Assembly (NCBI RefSeq): GCF_004216565.1
Contig: NZ_SGWV01000012.1
Location: 80,092-144,091, forward strand
Reading direction: 5' to 3'
DNA from: Sphaerotilus mobilis
Lineage (GTDB): Bacteria > Pseudomonadota > Gammaproteobacteria > Burkholderiales > Burkholderiaceae_C
Length of the DNA: 64,000 nt
The number at the start of each line of letters is the position of its first letter. Position 1 is the stretch's first letter. Under the pieces are notes generated by a model. The model was not told the origin of the DNA. It made no database searches and saw only the letters and a program-made list of their open reading frames with translations. This document shows, piece by piece, positions 20,464 to 30,300 of the stretch. The position numbers were made by a program, and so were the translations under genes.

Positions 20464-20855
20464 TCTTGCTGGACACGCACGTGTGGGTGCGGTGGCTCGC
20501 GCCCTGGGAGCATCCGTTGCCTGTTGCATTGACCGATGTGATCGCATCTGACCCAGATGCTTGCGTCAGCGCGATCTCTCACTGGGAAGTCGCCTACCTT
20601 CACAAGCGCGGCCGCTTGATACTTGGCATCGACCTCTCGGAGTGGCTGCACGAGGCCACGGCTGGTTCGGGTATCCGGACCGTGGATGTCACCCCTTCGA
20701 TTGCTGCCCGATCCGCGTCCCTCGCCGACGTTCATCGCGACCCAGCTGACCGTTTCATCATCGCGACCGCCCTGGATCACGGCTGCCAACTGCTCAGCCT
20801 TGACCAATCCTTTCCCCTGTACCCCGAACTGGACGGCCGACTGATCGCGGCCTGA
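20460..20855 (+). CDS. PIN-domain ribonuclease toxin (VapC-like)
   Basis: 131-residue PIN domain. The acidic residues that bind the metal are visible: Asp in [12 protein letters not shown] at the start, Glu in [14 protein letters not shown] and Asp in [12 protein letters not shown]. Such toxins cut RNA, often initiator tRNA. GTG start at 20460 overlaps the antitoxin stop (GTGA). The pair sits seven bases before gmd and reads in the operon direction, so operon transcription would carry it. Confidence 0.88.
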   Translation: MILLDTHVWVRWLAPWEHPLPVALTDVIASDPDACVSAISHWEVAYLHKRGRLILGIDLSEWLHEATAGSGIRTVDVTPSIAARSASLADVHRDPADRFIIATALDHGCQLLSLDQSFPLYPELDGRLIAA

Positions 20856-20862
20856 ACGAACC

Positions 20863-21984
20863 ATGACCCAACCCAAAGTTGCCCTCATCACCGGCGTCAC
20901 CGGTCAGGACGGTGCCTACCTCGCCGAGTTCCTGCTCAAGAAGGGCTACGTGGTGCACGGCATCAAGCGCCGCTCCAGCCTGTTCAACACCGACCGCATC
21001 GACCATCTCTACCAGGACCCGCATGTCGAGCAGCGCAACTTCGTGCTGCACTACGGTGACCTGACCGACTCGACCAGTCTGGTGCGCATCGTCCAGCAGG
21101 TGCAGCCCGACGAGATCTACAACCTCGCGGCGCAGTCGCATGTGGCGGTCTCGTTCGAGGAGCCGGAATACACCGCCAACGCCGACGGCATCGGCGCGCT
21201 GCGGCTGCTTGAAGCCATCCGGATCTGCGGGCTCGAGAAGAAGACCCGCTTCTACCAAGCCAGCACCAGCGAGCTCTACGGTCTGGTGCAGGAGATCCCG
21301 CAGAAGGAGACCACGCCCTTCTACCCGCGCAGCCCGTATGCCGTGGCCAAGATGTATGCCTACTGGATCACGGTCAACTACCGCGAGGCCTACGGCATCT
21401 ACGCCTGCAACGGCATCTTGTTCAACCACGAGAGCCCCATCCGCGGTGAGACCTTCGTGACGCGCAAGATCACGCGGGCCGTGGCGCGCATCGCGCTGGG
21501 TCTGCAGGACTGCCTCTACCTGGGCAACATGAGCGCACTGCGCGACTGGGGCCATGCGCGCGACTACGTCGAGATGCAGTGGCTGATGCTGCAGCAGCAG
21601 CAGGCCGAGGACTTCGTCATCGCCACCGGCGTGCAGTTCAGCGTGCGCCAGTTCGTCAGCCGCGCGGCGGCCGAGCTGGGCATCGAGGTGGCGTTCGAGG
21701 GCGAGGGCGAGAACGAGTTCGGCTACGTCAAGGCCGTGACGGGCAACAAGGCCAAGGTCAAGGTCGGCGACGTGATCGTCAAGGTCGACCCGCGCTACTA
21801 CCGCCCGACCGAGGTCGAGACGCTGCTGGGCGACCCGACCAAGGCCCGCACCAAGCTGGGCTGGACGCCGCAGACGACGTTCGAGCAGCTGGTCAAGGAA
21901 ATGATCGAGAGCGACTACACCGCCGCTCGCAAGGACAGCCTGGTCAAGATGGCGGGGTTCCAGGCGTTTGATCACCACGAGTGA
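20863..21984 (+). CDS. gmd: GDP-mannose 4,6-dehydratase
   Basis: First committed step from GDP-mannose to GDP-fucose and other 6-deoxyhexoses. 373 residues with [61 protein letters not shown] and the [16 protein letters not shown] stretch, all diagnostic for Gmd. Last gene of the operon. The likely transcription end is a terminator about 750 bases downstream. Confidence 0.97.
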   Translation: MTQPKVALITGVTGQDGAYLAEFLLKKGYVVHGIKRRSSLFNTDRIDHLYQDPHVEQRNFVLHYGDLTDSTSLVRIVQQVQPDEIYNLAAQSHVAVSFEEPEYTANADGIGALRLLEAIRICGLEKKTRFYQASTSELYGLVQEIPQKETTPFYPRSPYAVAKMYAYWITVNYREAYGIYACNGILFNHESPIRGETFVTRKITRAVARIALGLQDCLYLGNMSALRDWGHARDYVEMQWLMLQQQQAEDFVIATGVQFSVRQFVSRAAAELGIEVAFEGEGENEFGYVKAVTGNKAKVKVGDVIVKVDPRYYRPTEVETLLGDPTKARTKLGWTPQTTFEQLVKEMIESDYTAARKDSLVKMAGFQAFDHHE

Positions 21985-22032
21985 GGGCCGGCGTGACGCC
22001 TGGCGCGTCACCTGTCACTTTTGATCTTCGCT

Positions 22033-22276
22033 CGGCCCGGCATGGCGTCATGAGCGTTGGCCACCGATGCGGTTTGGTGGCTGACGGCACCAGCCCGTCG
22101 GACACGGGGTGTCCGACCTACCGGGGAATGGACATAGGGTCTCAATCGCAGCACCGACCGGGGGATGGACGACGGGATCGTCCTATCCGCGCCGGCTTTC
22201 GGTAGGTCGGACACCCTGTGTCCGACGGGCTGGTGCCGATGGGCAACTTCCCTGAAACCAGGTTCAACGCGCCGTG
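22033..22276. repeat. 244-bp direct repeat, copy 1
   Basis: First of two complete tandem copies with a period of exactly 244 bases. Inside lies a pair of 38-base inverted arms (22086-22123 and 22200-22230 plus seven more bases to 22237) that match with one mismatch around a 76-base spacer. Each arm is itself a palindrome (GTCGGACAC with GTGTCCGAC). No protein-like reading is conserved. Confidence 0.9.
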
Positions 22277-22520
22277 CGGCCCGGCATGGCGTCATGAGCG
22301 TTGGCCACCGATGAGGTTTGGTGGCTAACGGCATCAGCCCGTCGGACACGGGGTGTCCGACCTACCGGGAAATGGACACAGGGTCTCAATCGCAGCACCG
22401 ACCGGGGGATGGACGACGGGATCGTCCTATCTGCGCCGGCTTTCGGTAGGTCGGACACCCTGTGTCCGACGGGCTGGTGCCGATGGGCAACTTCCCTGAA
22501 ACCATGTTTAACGCGCCGGG
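22277..22520. repeat. 244-bp direct repeat, copy 2
   Basis: Second full copy, differing from copy 1 at only a small number of bases. The paired inverted arms are kept, including the small palindromes within them. The near-identity shows a recent duplication. Confidence 0.9.
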
Positions 22521-22658
22521 CGGTCCGGCATGGCGTCATGAGCGTTGGCCACCGCTGTGGTTTGGTGGCTGACGGCATCAGCCCGTCGGACACGGGGTGT
22601 CCGACCTACCGGGGAATGGACGCGGGGTCTCAATCGCAGCACCTACCGGGGAATGGAC
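22521..22658. repeat. 244-bp direct repeat, partial copy 3
   Basis: Matches the first 138 or so bases of the unit, including the left inverted arm, then breaks off. It passes into a run of degenerate GGAATGGACA-type pieces with decayed GTGTCCGA half-sites (22610-22710). Confidence 0.85.
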
Positions 22659-22728
22659 AAGGGGTGTCTGACCGATCTGGGAATGGACACGAGGTGTCCG
22701 ATCGACCGGTGACCTCACACGCTGGCGT

Positions 22729-22760
22729 GCGTGGCATCTGGACGCCACGCATCCTTTTTT
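22729..22760 (+). terminator. Rho-independent terminator of the nucleotide-sugar operon
   Basis: GCGTGGC (22729-22735) pairs with GCCACGC (22744-22750) across an eight-base loop, followed by ATCC and six T. It is the first terminator after gmd, so the 244-bp repeats would be part of a long 3' untranslated tail of the operon mRNA. Confidence 0.75.
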
Positions 22761-22839
22761 GACCGGACGACAGGGTTCGGCAAGCTGGGCGGATGGGTGT
22801 GGCGCGGACAATCCGGGCCGCTTGAGATTTTTGGTTGCC

Positions 22840-24180
22840 ATGCTCCCCGCCCCTCTCACCCACGCCCGTGACCTGCTCGACGATCCCCGTCTGAGCGGGC
22901 CTGCCGATGTCGCCTTGCGCGGCCTGCGGCGGTATGCGGCGGTGGCCGTGCTGGCGCTGGTGGGCGCCGTGGGCTTGTGGAGCGTTGCCGCGCCGCTGTC
23001 CGGTGCGGTTGTGGCCGCCGGGGTGGTGCGCACCGAGCACAACCGCAAGGTCATCCAGCACCAGGAAGGTGGACTGGTCCAGCGCGTGCTCGTGCGCGAC
23101 GGCCAACAGGTGCAGGCCGGCGAGCTGCTGGCGGTCGTTGCCGACGTGCGCAGCGATGCAGGCTTGGACCTGCTGCGTGACCAGCAGGCCGCCGAGCGCC
23201 TGCGCCGCGCGCGGCTGGAGGCCGAGTCCGAGGGCCAGGCCAGCTTCAGCGTGCCGGCCGACCTGCAGGGCTTGCCCGGCATGGCCGACCTCGCCAGCCG
23301 CGAGCGCAAGGTCTTTGCCAGCCGGCAGGCGACGCTGGCCGAGCAGCTCGCCGCGCTGGACCGCCAGGCGATCCAGGCGGCCCGCCAGGCCGAGGCGCTG
23401 CAGGCCCAGATCGACGGCACCCAGCAGGCCCTCAAGCTCGCCAGCGAGGAGCTGGCGCTCAACCAGCAGCTGGTCGAACAGGGCTATGTCCAGCGCACCC
23501 GCGTGATCGCGCTGCAGCGTGTCGTCGCCGAATACGAATCCCGGCTGGGCGAACAGCGTGGCGCGCTGGCCCAGTCCCGCCAGGCCGGCGAGGACCTGCA
23601 GCTGCGCGCCGCCCAGGCCCGCAACGCCCACCGCCAGCAGGCCGTCGACGAGCTCAAGGACAGCGCCCTGCGCCTGCGCGAGGTCGACGAGCGCCTGCGC
23701 CCGTCCGCCGACCTCGCCGAGCGCCAGAACCTGCGCGCGCCGGTCGCCGGCACCGTCATGGGGCTGCGGATCAGCGGTGCCGGCACCGCCGTCGGGCCGC
23801 GCGAGCCGCTGATGGAACTGGTGCCGGCCGACGAGCGCCTGATCGTCGAGGCCCGCATCCGTCCCGAGGACATCGACCACGTGCGGGTCGACGGCGCCGC
23901 AGAGCTGCGCCTATCGGCCTATGACCCGCGTCTGGCGCCACGCCTGCCCGCGCGGGTCACCTTCGTCTCACCCGACCGCCAGAGCGAGCCGCAGACCGGC
24001 GCGGCCTGGTACACCGTGCACCTGCAGGTCGACGAGGCCGCGCTGCGCGCCGTGCCCGGCGTGTCGCTGCAGACCGGCATGCCCGCCGAGGTCTACCTGA
24101 GCACCGCGCCACGCAGCCTGCTGGCCTACCTGCTCGAACCGATCGACGTGTTCCGCCAGAGGGCCCTGCGCGAGCCGTGA
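22840..24180 (+). CDS. Type I secretion membrane fusion protein, HlyD family
   Basis: Periplasmic adaptor linking an ABC exporter to an outer-membrane channel. 446 residues: a short cytoplasmic N-terminus, one membrane segment near residues 32-52, a lipoyl-like piece with GVVRTEHNRKVIQHQEGGLV, a long coiled coil rich in Gln, Ala and Arg (about residues 110-300), and a beta-barrel C-terminus with QNLRAPVAGTVMGL. The start at 22840 (MLPAPLTHARDLL) is preferred, as the 27 residues before it read like untranslated sequence. Overlaps the next gene by four bases. Confidence 0.92.
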   Translation: MLPAPLTHARDLLDDPRLSGPADVALRGLRRYAAVAVLALVGAVGLWSVAAPLSGAVVAAGVVRTEHNRKVIQHQEGGLVQRVLVRDGQQVQAGELLAVVADVRSDAGLDLLRDQQAAERLRRARLEAESEGQASFSVPADLQGLPGMADLASRERKVFASRQATLAEQLAALDRQAIQAARQAEALQAQIDGTQQALKLASEELALNQQLVEQGYVQRTRVIALQRVVAEYESRLGEQRGALAQSRQAGEDLQLRAAQARNAHRQQAVDELKDSALRLREVDERLRPSADLAERQNLRAPVAGTVMGLRISGAGTAVGPREPLMELVPADERLIVEARIRPEDIDHVRVDGAAELRLSAYDPRLAPRLPARVTFVSPDRQSEPQTGAAWYTVHLQVDEAALRAVPGVSLQTGMPAEVYLSTAPRSLLAYLLEPIDVFRQRALREP

Positions 24181-25412
24181 ACATCCTGCTGATCCACCAG
24201 AACTTCCCCGGCCAGTTCCGCCATCTGGCCCAGCACCTGGTGCGCCAGGGCGGCCACCAGATCCTCGCGATCGGGCAGCGCGACGCCCCGCCGATCGCCG
24301 GCGTGCGCTACCTGCGCTACCAGCCCAAACGCACGCCGCGGCCCGGCACCCATCCCTACCTGATCGGCATGGAACAGGCCGTGCTGGCCGGCCAGGCCGT
24401 GCTGGAACTGATGCTGCAACTGCGCCAGCAGGGCTGGCGGCCCGACGTCATCGTCAGCCACCCGGCCTGGGGCGAGACCCTCTATGCCAAGGACGCGTGG
24501 CCCGACGTGCCGCTGGTGCATTTCGCCGAGTTCTACTACCACGCCGAAGGGGCCGATGTCGGCTTCGATCCGGCCGAGCCGCTGACGATGGACGTGCGCG
24601 CCCGGCTGCGCACCCGCAACGCGCTGCACCTGCTCAACCTCGAAGCCGCCGATGCGGTCGTCTCGCCGACCCACTGGCAGAAGTCCGTCCACCCGCTGGC
24701 CTACCAGCCGCGCATCGAGGTCATCCACGAAGGCGTCGACACCGACGCCGCGCGGCCCGATCCGCAGGCCGTCTTCACCCTGCCCGACGGCCGTGAGCTG
24801 CGGCCTGGCGACCCGGTCATCACCTACGTCTCGCGCAACCTCGAGCCCTACCGCGGCTTCCCGCAGTTCCTGCGCGCGCTCGAAAAGATCCAGGCCGTGC
24901 GCCCCGATGTGCAGGCGCTGGTGATCGGCGCGGACGGCGTCAGCTACGGCCAGCCGCCCAAGGACGCGCCGAACTGGCGCACCCAGCTCTGCGGCCAGCT
25001 CCGGCTGGACCCGGCGCGCACCCACTTCCTCGGCCAGATCCCGCATGCCCGCTACCTGCAGGCGCTGCAGGTGTCCGCCGTGCACGCCTACCTCACGGTG
25101 CCCTTCGTGCTGTCGTGGTCGATGCTGGAGGCGATGGCCTGCGGCTGTCTGGTCGTCGCCTCCGACACCGCCCCGGTGCGCGAGGTCATCGCCCCCGGCC
25201 GCGACGGCCTGCTGTTCGACTTCCACGACGTCGACGCCCAGGTCGCGCTGCTGCTGGACGCGCTCGACCGCCCCGAACACCACCGGCCCCTGCGCGCCGC
25301 CGCGACGGAACATGTCCGGCAGGCCTATTCGATCGCCCAGGGCAATGTGCAATGGCAGGCGCTGCTGCAGCGCCTGACCCACGACCACCGCTATCAGAAC
25401 CGGCCCCGATGA
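24177..25412 (+). CDS. Glycosyltransferase, family 4 type, inside the secretion operon
   Basis: 411-residue GT-B fold enzyme. It opens NILLIHQNFPGQFRHLAQHL and its C-terminal half has the donor-site pattern SWSMLEAMACGCLVVASDTAPVREV. The GTG start overlaps the HlyD stop (GTGA) and its own stop overlaps the ABC exporter start (ATGA), so it is translationally locked into the secretion operon. It may glycosylate the secreted RTX protein or work on the polysaccharide. The former is inferred from the coupling alone. Acceptor and sugar are unknown. Confidence 0.88.
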   Translation: MNILLIHQNFPGQFRHLAQHLVRQGGHQILAIGQRDAPPIAGVRYLRYQPKRTPRPGTHPYLIGMEQAVLAGQAVLELMLQLRQQGWRPDVIVSHPAWGETLYAKDAWPDVPLVHFAEFYYHAEGADVGFDPAEPLTMDVRARLRTRNALHLLNLEAADAVVSPTHWQKSVHPLAYQPRIEVIHEGVDTDAARPDPQAVFTLPDGRELRPGDPVITYVSRNLEPYRGFPQFLRALEKIQAVRPDVQALVIGADGVSYGQPPKDAPNWRTQLCGQLRLDPARTHFLGQIPHARYLQALQVSAVHAYLTVPFVLSWSMLEAMACGCLVVASDTAPVREVIAPGRDGLLFDFHDVDAQVALLLDALDRPEHHRPLRAAATEHVRQAYSIAQGNVQWQALLQRLTHDHRYQNRPR

Positions 25413-27100
25413 CCTGGCTTTTCGCTCCGGCCTTGCGCCGCTTCATCGTGCTGGCCGCTGCGGCCAGCCTGCTGCTCAACGTGCTGGCGCTGGCGCCGTC
25501 GCTGTTCATGCTGCAGGTCTTTGACCGTGTTTTCGCCAGCGGCAGCGTCGAGACGCTGACCATGCTGACCCTGCTGGTCGTGACCTGCCTGATCGCCATG
25601 GGCGCGATGGACCTGCTGCGCGCCCGCGCCCTCGGCTGGGCCGCCAGCGTGCTCGACACCCGGCTCGGCCCCAGCGTGCTCGATCACCTGCTGCAGGCCA
25701 GCGCCCGAGGGCAGGGCGGCGACGCCGTCCACGGCCTGCGCGATGTCGCGCTGCTGCGCGGCTTCCTCGGTGGTGGCGGCGTGCTGGCGCTGTTCGATGC
25801 ACCGTGGTTGCCGCTCTACCTGCTGGTCATCACCGCCTTCGACCCGTGGCTCGGCCTGACCGCCGGGCTCGGTGCGCTGACCCTGTTCGGCCTGATCTGG
25901 CTCACCGAACGAGCCACCCGCAGCGGCATCGAGGCATCGACCCGACAGGCCCGGCAGGCCTCGCGCGTGATCGACTCGGCGCTGCGCAACGCCGAGGTCA
26001 TCCTCGGCATGGGCATGGGCCGCGCCACCGTCGCGCGCTGGTCGGCCGTCAACGACGAGGTGCTCGAACGCCAGATGGCGCTGACCCGCGTGCAGTCGCT
26101 GCTGCAGGCCTGTGTGCGGGCGCTGCGCCAGGGGCTGCAGGTCGCGATGCTGGTGGTTGGCGCGTGGCTGGTGGTGCGCCAGCACGCCTCGCCCGGCATC
26201 ATGGTTGCGGCCAGCATCCTGCTGGGCAAGGCGCTGTCGCCGATCGAACAACTGTCGGGCAGCTGGCGCAGCCTGATCGAGGCCCGCGCCGCGTGGCAAC
26301 GCCTGCAAGGGCTCGACATCACCGAGCGCGAGACCGCCCTGGAACTGCCTGCCCCGCGTGGTCAGATCGACCTCGAACGTGTCGTCTACGCCTTCCCCGG
26401 CCAGCGCCAGGCCGTCATTAAGGGCGTCAGCCTGAGCCTCGCGCCCGGCCAGTGCCTGGGCATCATCGGCCCGAGCGGATCGGGCAAGACCACGCTGCTG
26501 CGCCTGCTGCTGGGCATCTGGCAGCCGCAGAGTGGCACGGTGCGGCTTGACGGCGCCGACATCGGCCGCATCGGCGCGGCCGCCCAGGCCCGCCACATCG
26601 GCTACCTGCCGCAGGACGTCGAACTGTTCGCCGGCAGCGTGGCCGACAACATCGCCCGCATGGGCCCGGTCGACGCCGCTGCGGTCGTCGCGGCCGCCCA
26701 GGCTGCGGGGGTTCACGAGCTGATCCTGCGACTGCCCCAGGGCTACGAGACCCCCATCGGCGAGGCCGGCGCCGCCTTGTCCGGCGGCCAGCGCCAGCGC
26801 ATCGCGCTGGCCCGCGCACTGCATGGTCAGCCCTGCCTGCTGGTGCTCGACGAGCCCAACTCCAACCTCGATGCCGAGGGCGAATCCGCCCTGCAGCAGG
26901 CCCTGGCCCAGGCCAAGGCGCGTGGCATCACCGTCGTGCTGGTCGGCCATCGGCCGTCGATGATGCGCAGCGTCGACCAGCTTGCCGTGCTGCGTGACGG
27001 CACCCTCGACGCCTTCGGCCCGCGTGACGCGGTGCTGGCGCGTCTGCAAGCGCCGCAGGGTGCCGTGCCCGCTGTGTCCGCTGTGTCCGCCGTTCGCTGA
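25409..27100 (+). CDS. Type I secretion ABC transporter (PrtD/HlyB family, no peptidase domain)
   Basis: Inner-membrane ATPase that drives export of RTX proteins. 563 residues: a membrane domain with N-terminal segments (FIVLAAAASLLLNVLALAPSL) and about six helices over residues 1-300, then an ATPase domain. Walker A is GPSGSGKTTLL, the signature LSGGQRQRIALARAL, Walker B CLLVLDEPNSNLD and the switch His lies in VLVGHRPS. The N-terminal C39 or C39-like domain is absent, which fits the PrtD group. No TolC-type outer membrane gene is in the window. Confidence 0.95.
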   Translation: MTWLFAPALRRFIVLAAAASLLLNVLALAPSLFMLQVFDRVFASGSVETLTMLTLLVVTCLIAMGAMDLLRARALGWAASVLDTRLGPSVLDHLLQASARGQGGDAVHGLRDVALLRGFLGGGGVLALFDAPWLPLYLLVITAFDPWLGLTAGLGALTLFGLIWLTERATRSGIEASTRQARQASRVIDSALRNAEVILGMGMGRATVARWSAVNDEVLERQMALTRVQSLLQACVRALRQGLQVAMLVVGAWLVVRQHASPGIMVAASILLGKALSPIEQLSGSWRSLIEARAAWQRLQGLDITERETALELPAPRGQIDLERVVYAFPGQRQAVIKGVSLSLAPGQCLGIIGPSGSGKTTLLRLLLGIWQPQSGTVRLDGADIGRIGAAAQARHIGYLPQDVELFAGSVADNIARMGPVDAAAVVAAAQAAGVHELILRLPQGYETPIGEAGAALSGGQRQRIALARALHGQPCLLVLDEPNSNLDAEGESALQQALAQAKARGITVVLVGHRPSMMRSVDQLAVLRDGTLDAFGPRDAVLARLQAPQGAVPAVSAVSAVR

Positions 27101-27334
27101 AGTTCCGGCCACAACGGTCGATAACGCTGAGCTGGCTCACGGCCTGAGCGATCGCTTAACGCGCGGCGAACGCGCGCCAAGCCACAAAGCATTACCGCTT
27201 TCACGACTGGCTTGCCATGAACGCCCGGGCGCGGGATTGCCGCACCCCCTGCTGCTGCGGTTTCATCCATCCCAACGTCAACACCGGGCGGCTGCGGCGC
27301 GGCCGTCTCACTTTCAAATCTGGGGAATTTTCTC

Positions 27335-30300
27335 GTGGCTACTTACATCACCGTCGACGACGTCGTCTTCAGCGAAGGCGACACCACCGCCGTCTTCAAC
27401 GTGCGCATCCACAGCGATGGCACGCCGGCTGCCGCGCCGTTCGACATCACCTATGCCGGCCAGGACGGCGTCTCGATCGGTGGGGTGAACTTCGACCTCC
27501 CGGCCTCGACCGTGACCATCGGCCCCGGCGACACCACCGCCAGCATCACCGTCAACCTGCCGGCCGTGGCCAACATCGGCAACCTCTTCGCCGGCTTCCA
27601 GCTGCAGCTCAGCAGCGTCGCGGCCGACGTGCTGTTCTCGAACAACCTCGTCACCGCCACCCTGGTCGAATCCAGCGCCGCCACCGTTGCCCTGCCGGTC
27701 ATGACGCCCGGTGATGTCGTGGTCGACGAATCGGCCGGCATCGCCACCGTCTACGTCACGCTGGACGCGCCCTCTGCCAGCGCCGTCACCGTCGCCTACA
27801 CGACCCAGAACGCCAACGCGACCGCAGGTGCCGACTACACCACCACCAGCGGCACGCTGACCATCGCCGCTGGCGAGATGGTCGGCAGCTTCGTCATCCC
27901 CATCACGGCCGACAGCGTCATCGAAGGCCGCGAGCTGATCAGCGTGCTGCTGACCAGCCCGAGCGGCGCCACGCTGTCCGACGACCTCGTGCACGTCATC
28001 ATCCAGGACAGCAGCGCGGCCCTCGAAGCCTCCCCCACGATCAACGTCCAGGGCGCCACGGTCGGCGAAAACCAGGGCTACGTCGACTTCCTCGTCACGC
28101 TGAGCGCCCCCAGCGCCGCCGATGTCACGGTGCAATACAGCACCACCGACGGCACCGCGTTGGCACTCGATCCCGGCATCGCCACGAATGACTACGTGGG
28201 CGTGACCGCCGGCTCGCTGACCTTCGCCCCTGGCGAAGTCTCCAAGGTCGTGCGCATCCTGATCAACGACAACAGCGCCGTGGACGCGACCGTGCTGCGC
28301 AGCTTCACGCTCGGCCTGAGCACCGCCAGCGGCGGCGTACTCGGCACCGCCACGGCCACCGCCACGCTGATCGACAACGAAGCCACGGTCGGCAACATCA
28401 ACCACACCGCCAGCGCCAACGGCGACATCCTGGCCGGCACCGTCTACGGCGACAGCATGCAGGGCGGCAGCGGCGACGACGTGCTCGACGGCCGCGCCGC
28501 CAGCGACACCATGCGCGGCGGGGCGGGCAACGACATCTACATCGTCGAACAGGACGGTGGCCTGGTCGACGAGTTCGTCGGCTTCACCGCCGTCGATGCG
28601 GGTGGCAACGACACCATCATCACCTACCGCAACAACACCACGATCTCGACCAACGTCGAGAACATGATCCTCGGTGGTTCGGCTGCGATGGGCGACGGCT
28701 TCAGCTACGGCTACGGCAACGCCAGCAACAACCTCATCGTCGGCAACAGCTTGCGCAACTGGCTCGAAGGCCGTGTCGGCAACGACACCCTCGACGGCGG
28801 CGTCGGCAACGACACGATGTACGGCGGCACCGGTGACGACACCTATTACGTCGACCACGCCGGCGACGCGCCGTGTGAATACGTCGGCGAAGGCACCGAC
28901 ACCGTCATCAGCTCGGTCGATCACCGCCTGGGCCAGAACCTCACGCCCGACAACGTCGGCGTGCTCGACTTCCTGGAAAACCTCGTCCTGACCGGCACCG
29001 CCAACCTCACCGGCACCGGCAACAGCCTGGCCAACCACATCACCGGCAACGACGGCAACAACCGCCTGGACGGCGCGGGCGGCATCGACACCCTGGTCGG
29101 CGGCCTGGGCGACGACACCTACGTGGTCGACAACACCGCCGACGTCATCACCGAAAACGCCGGTGAAGGCACCGAAACCGTCGAAGCCAGCGCCAGCTAC
29201 ACCCTGGGCGCCGAGCTGGAGAACCTGACGCTGACCGGCACCGGCAACATCAACGGCACCGGCAACACCGGCGCGAACACCGTCACCGGCAACAGCGGCA
29301 ACAACCGCCTGGACGGCGGCGCCGGAGCCGACACCCTGATCGGCGGCGCGGGCAACGACACCTATGTGTACGACGCGCTGGACACCATCACCGACACCAG
29401 CGGCGCCAGCGACACGCTGGAAATCGGCCAGACCTACACGGTCGGCACGCTCGGCATCAGCGGCATCGAGAACATCACGCTGACGGGCATCACCGACATC
29501 GACGCGACGGGCGACGCCAATGCCAACGTGCTGACGGGCAATGCCGGCCTCAACGATCTGACCGGTCTGGGCGGCAATGACACGCTGGACGGCCTGGGCG
29601 GCGCGGACAACCTGATCGGCGGCCAGGGCGACGACAGCTACGTCTACGACGCGGCCGACACCATCACCGAAATCGCCGGCCAGGGCAGCGACACCATCCT
29701 GACCGCCGCCAGCCACGTGCTGGCCACCGCCAACGTCGAAAACGTGACGCTGACGGGCAGCGCCAACGTCGATGCCACGGGGGATGCGGGGGCGAATCGA
29801 TTGACGGGCAATGGTGGGAATAACCGGCTGGACGGCCTGGCAGGTGTGGACACGCTGGTGGGTGGGGCGGGGAATGACACCTATGTGGTCGACAGCAGCG
29901 ACACGGTCACCGAGCTGGCGGCAGAGGGCACCGATACGGTCGAGGCGAGCGTGACGCACACGCTGTCGGCGAACGTCGAGAACCTGGTGCTGACGGGTGT
30001 GGCGGCGATCGACGGGACCGGGAATGCACTGAACAACGTGATCACGGGTAACGCAGAGGCGAACACGTTGACAGGGGGGGGCGGGGTGGACTCACTGATT
30101 GGCGGCGCTGGCAACGACACGTACCACTTGGATGTGCGAGCGGATGTTGTGACCGAAGCGGAAGGTGCGGGCATCGATACCGTCCACACGGCGGTGAGCC
30201 GCTCCCTGGACGCCAACGTTGAAAACATGGTGTTGACCGGAACTGCGGCCGTTGGCAATGGCAATGCTTTGAACAATGTGATCACGGGCAACGCCTTGGC

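Noticed and set aside
22008..22593. Two similar open frames of about 110 codons on the minus strand
   Set aside because: They are two readings of the same 244-bp repeat. The likeness comes from the DNA repeat and there is no ribosome binding site or domain.
27314..29959. An 881-codon open frame on the minus strand
   Set aside because: It is antisense to the RTX gene; its repeats only mirror the RTX repeats. No ribosome binding site or family motif.
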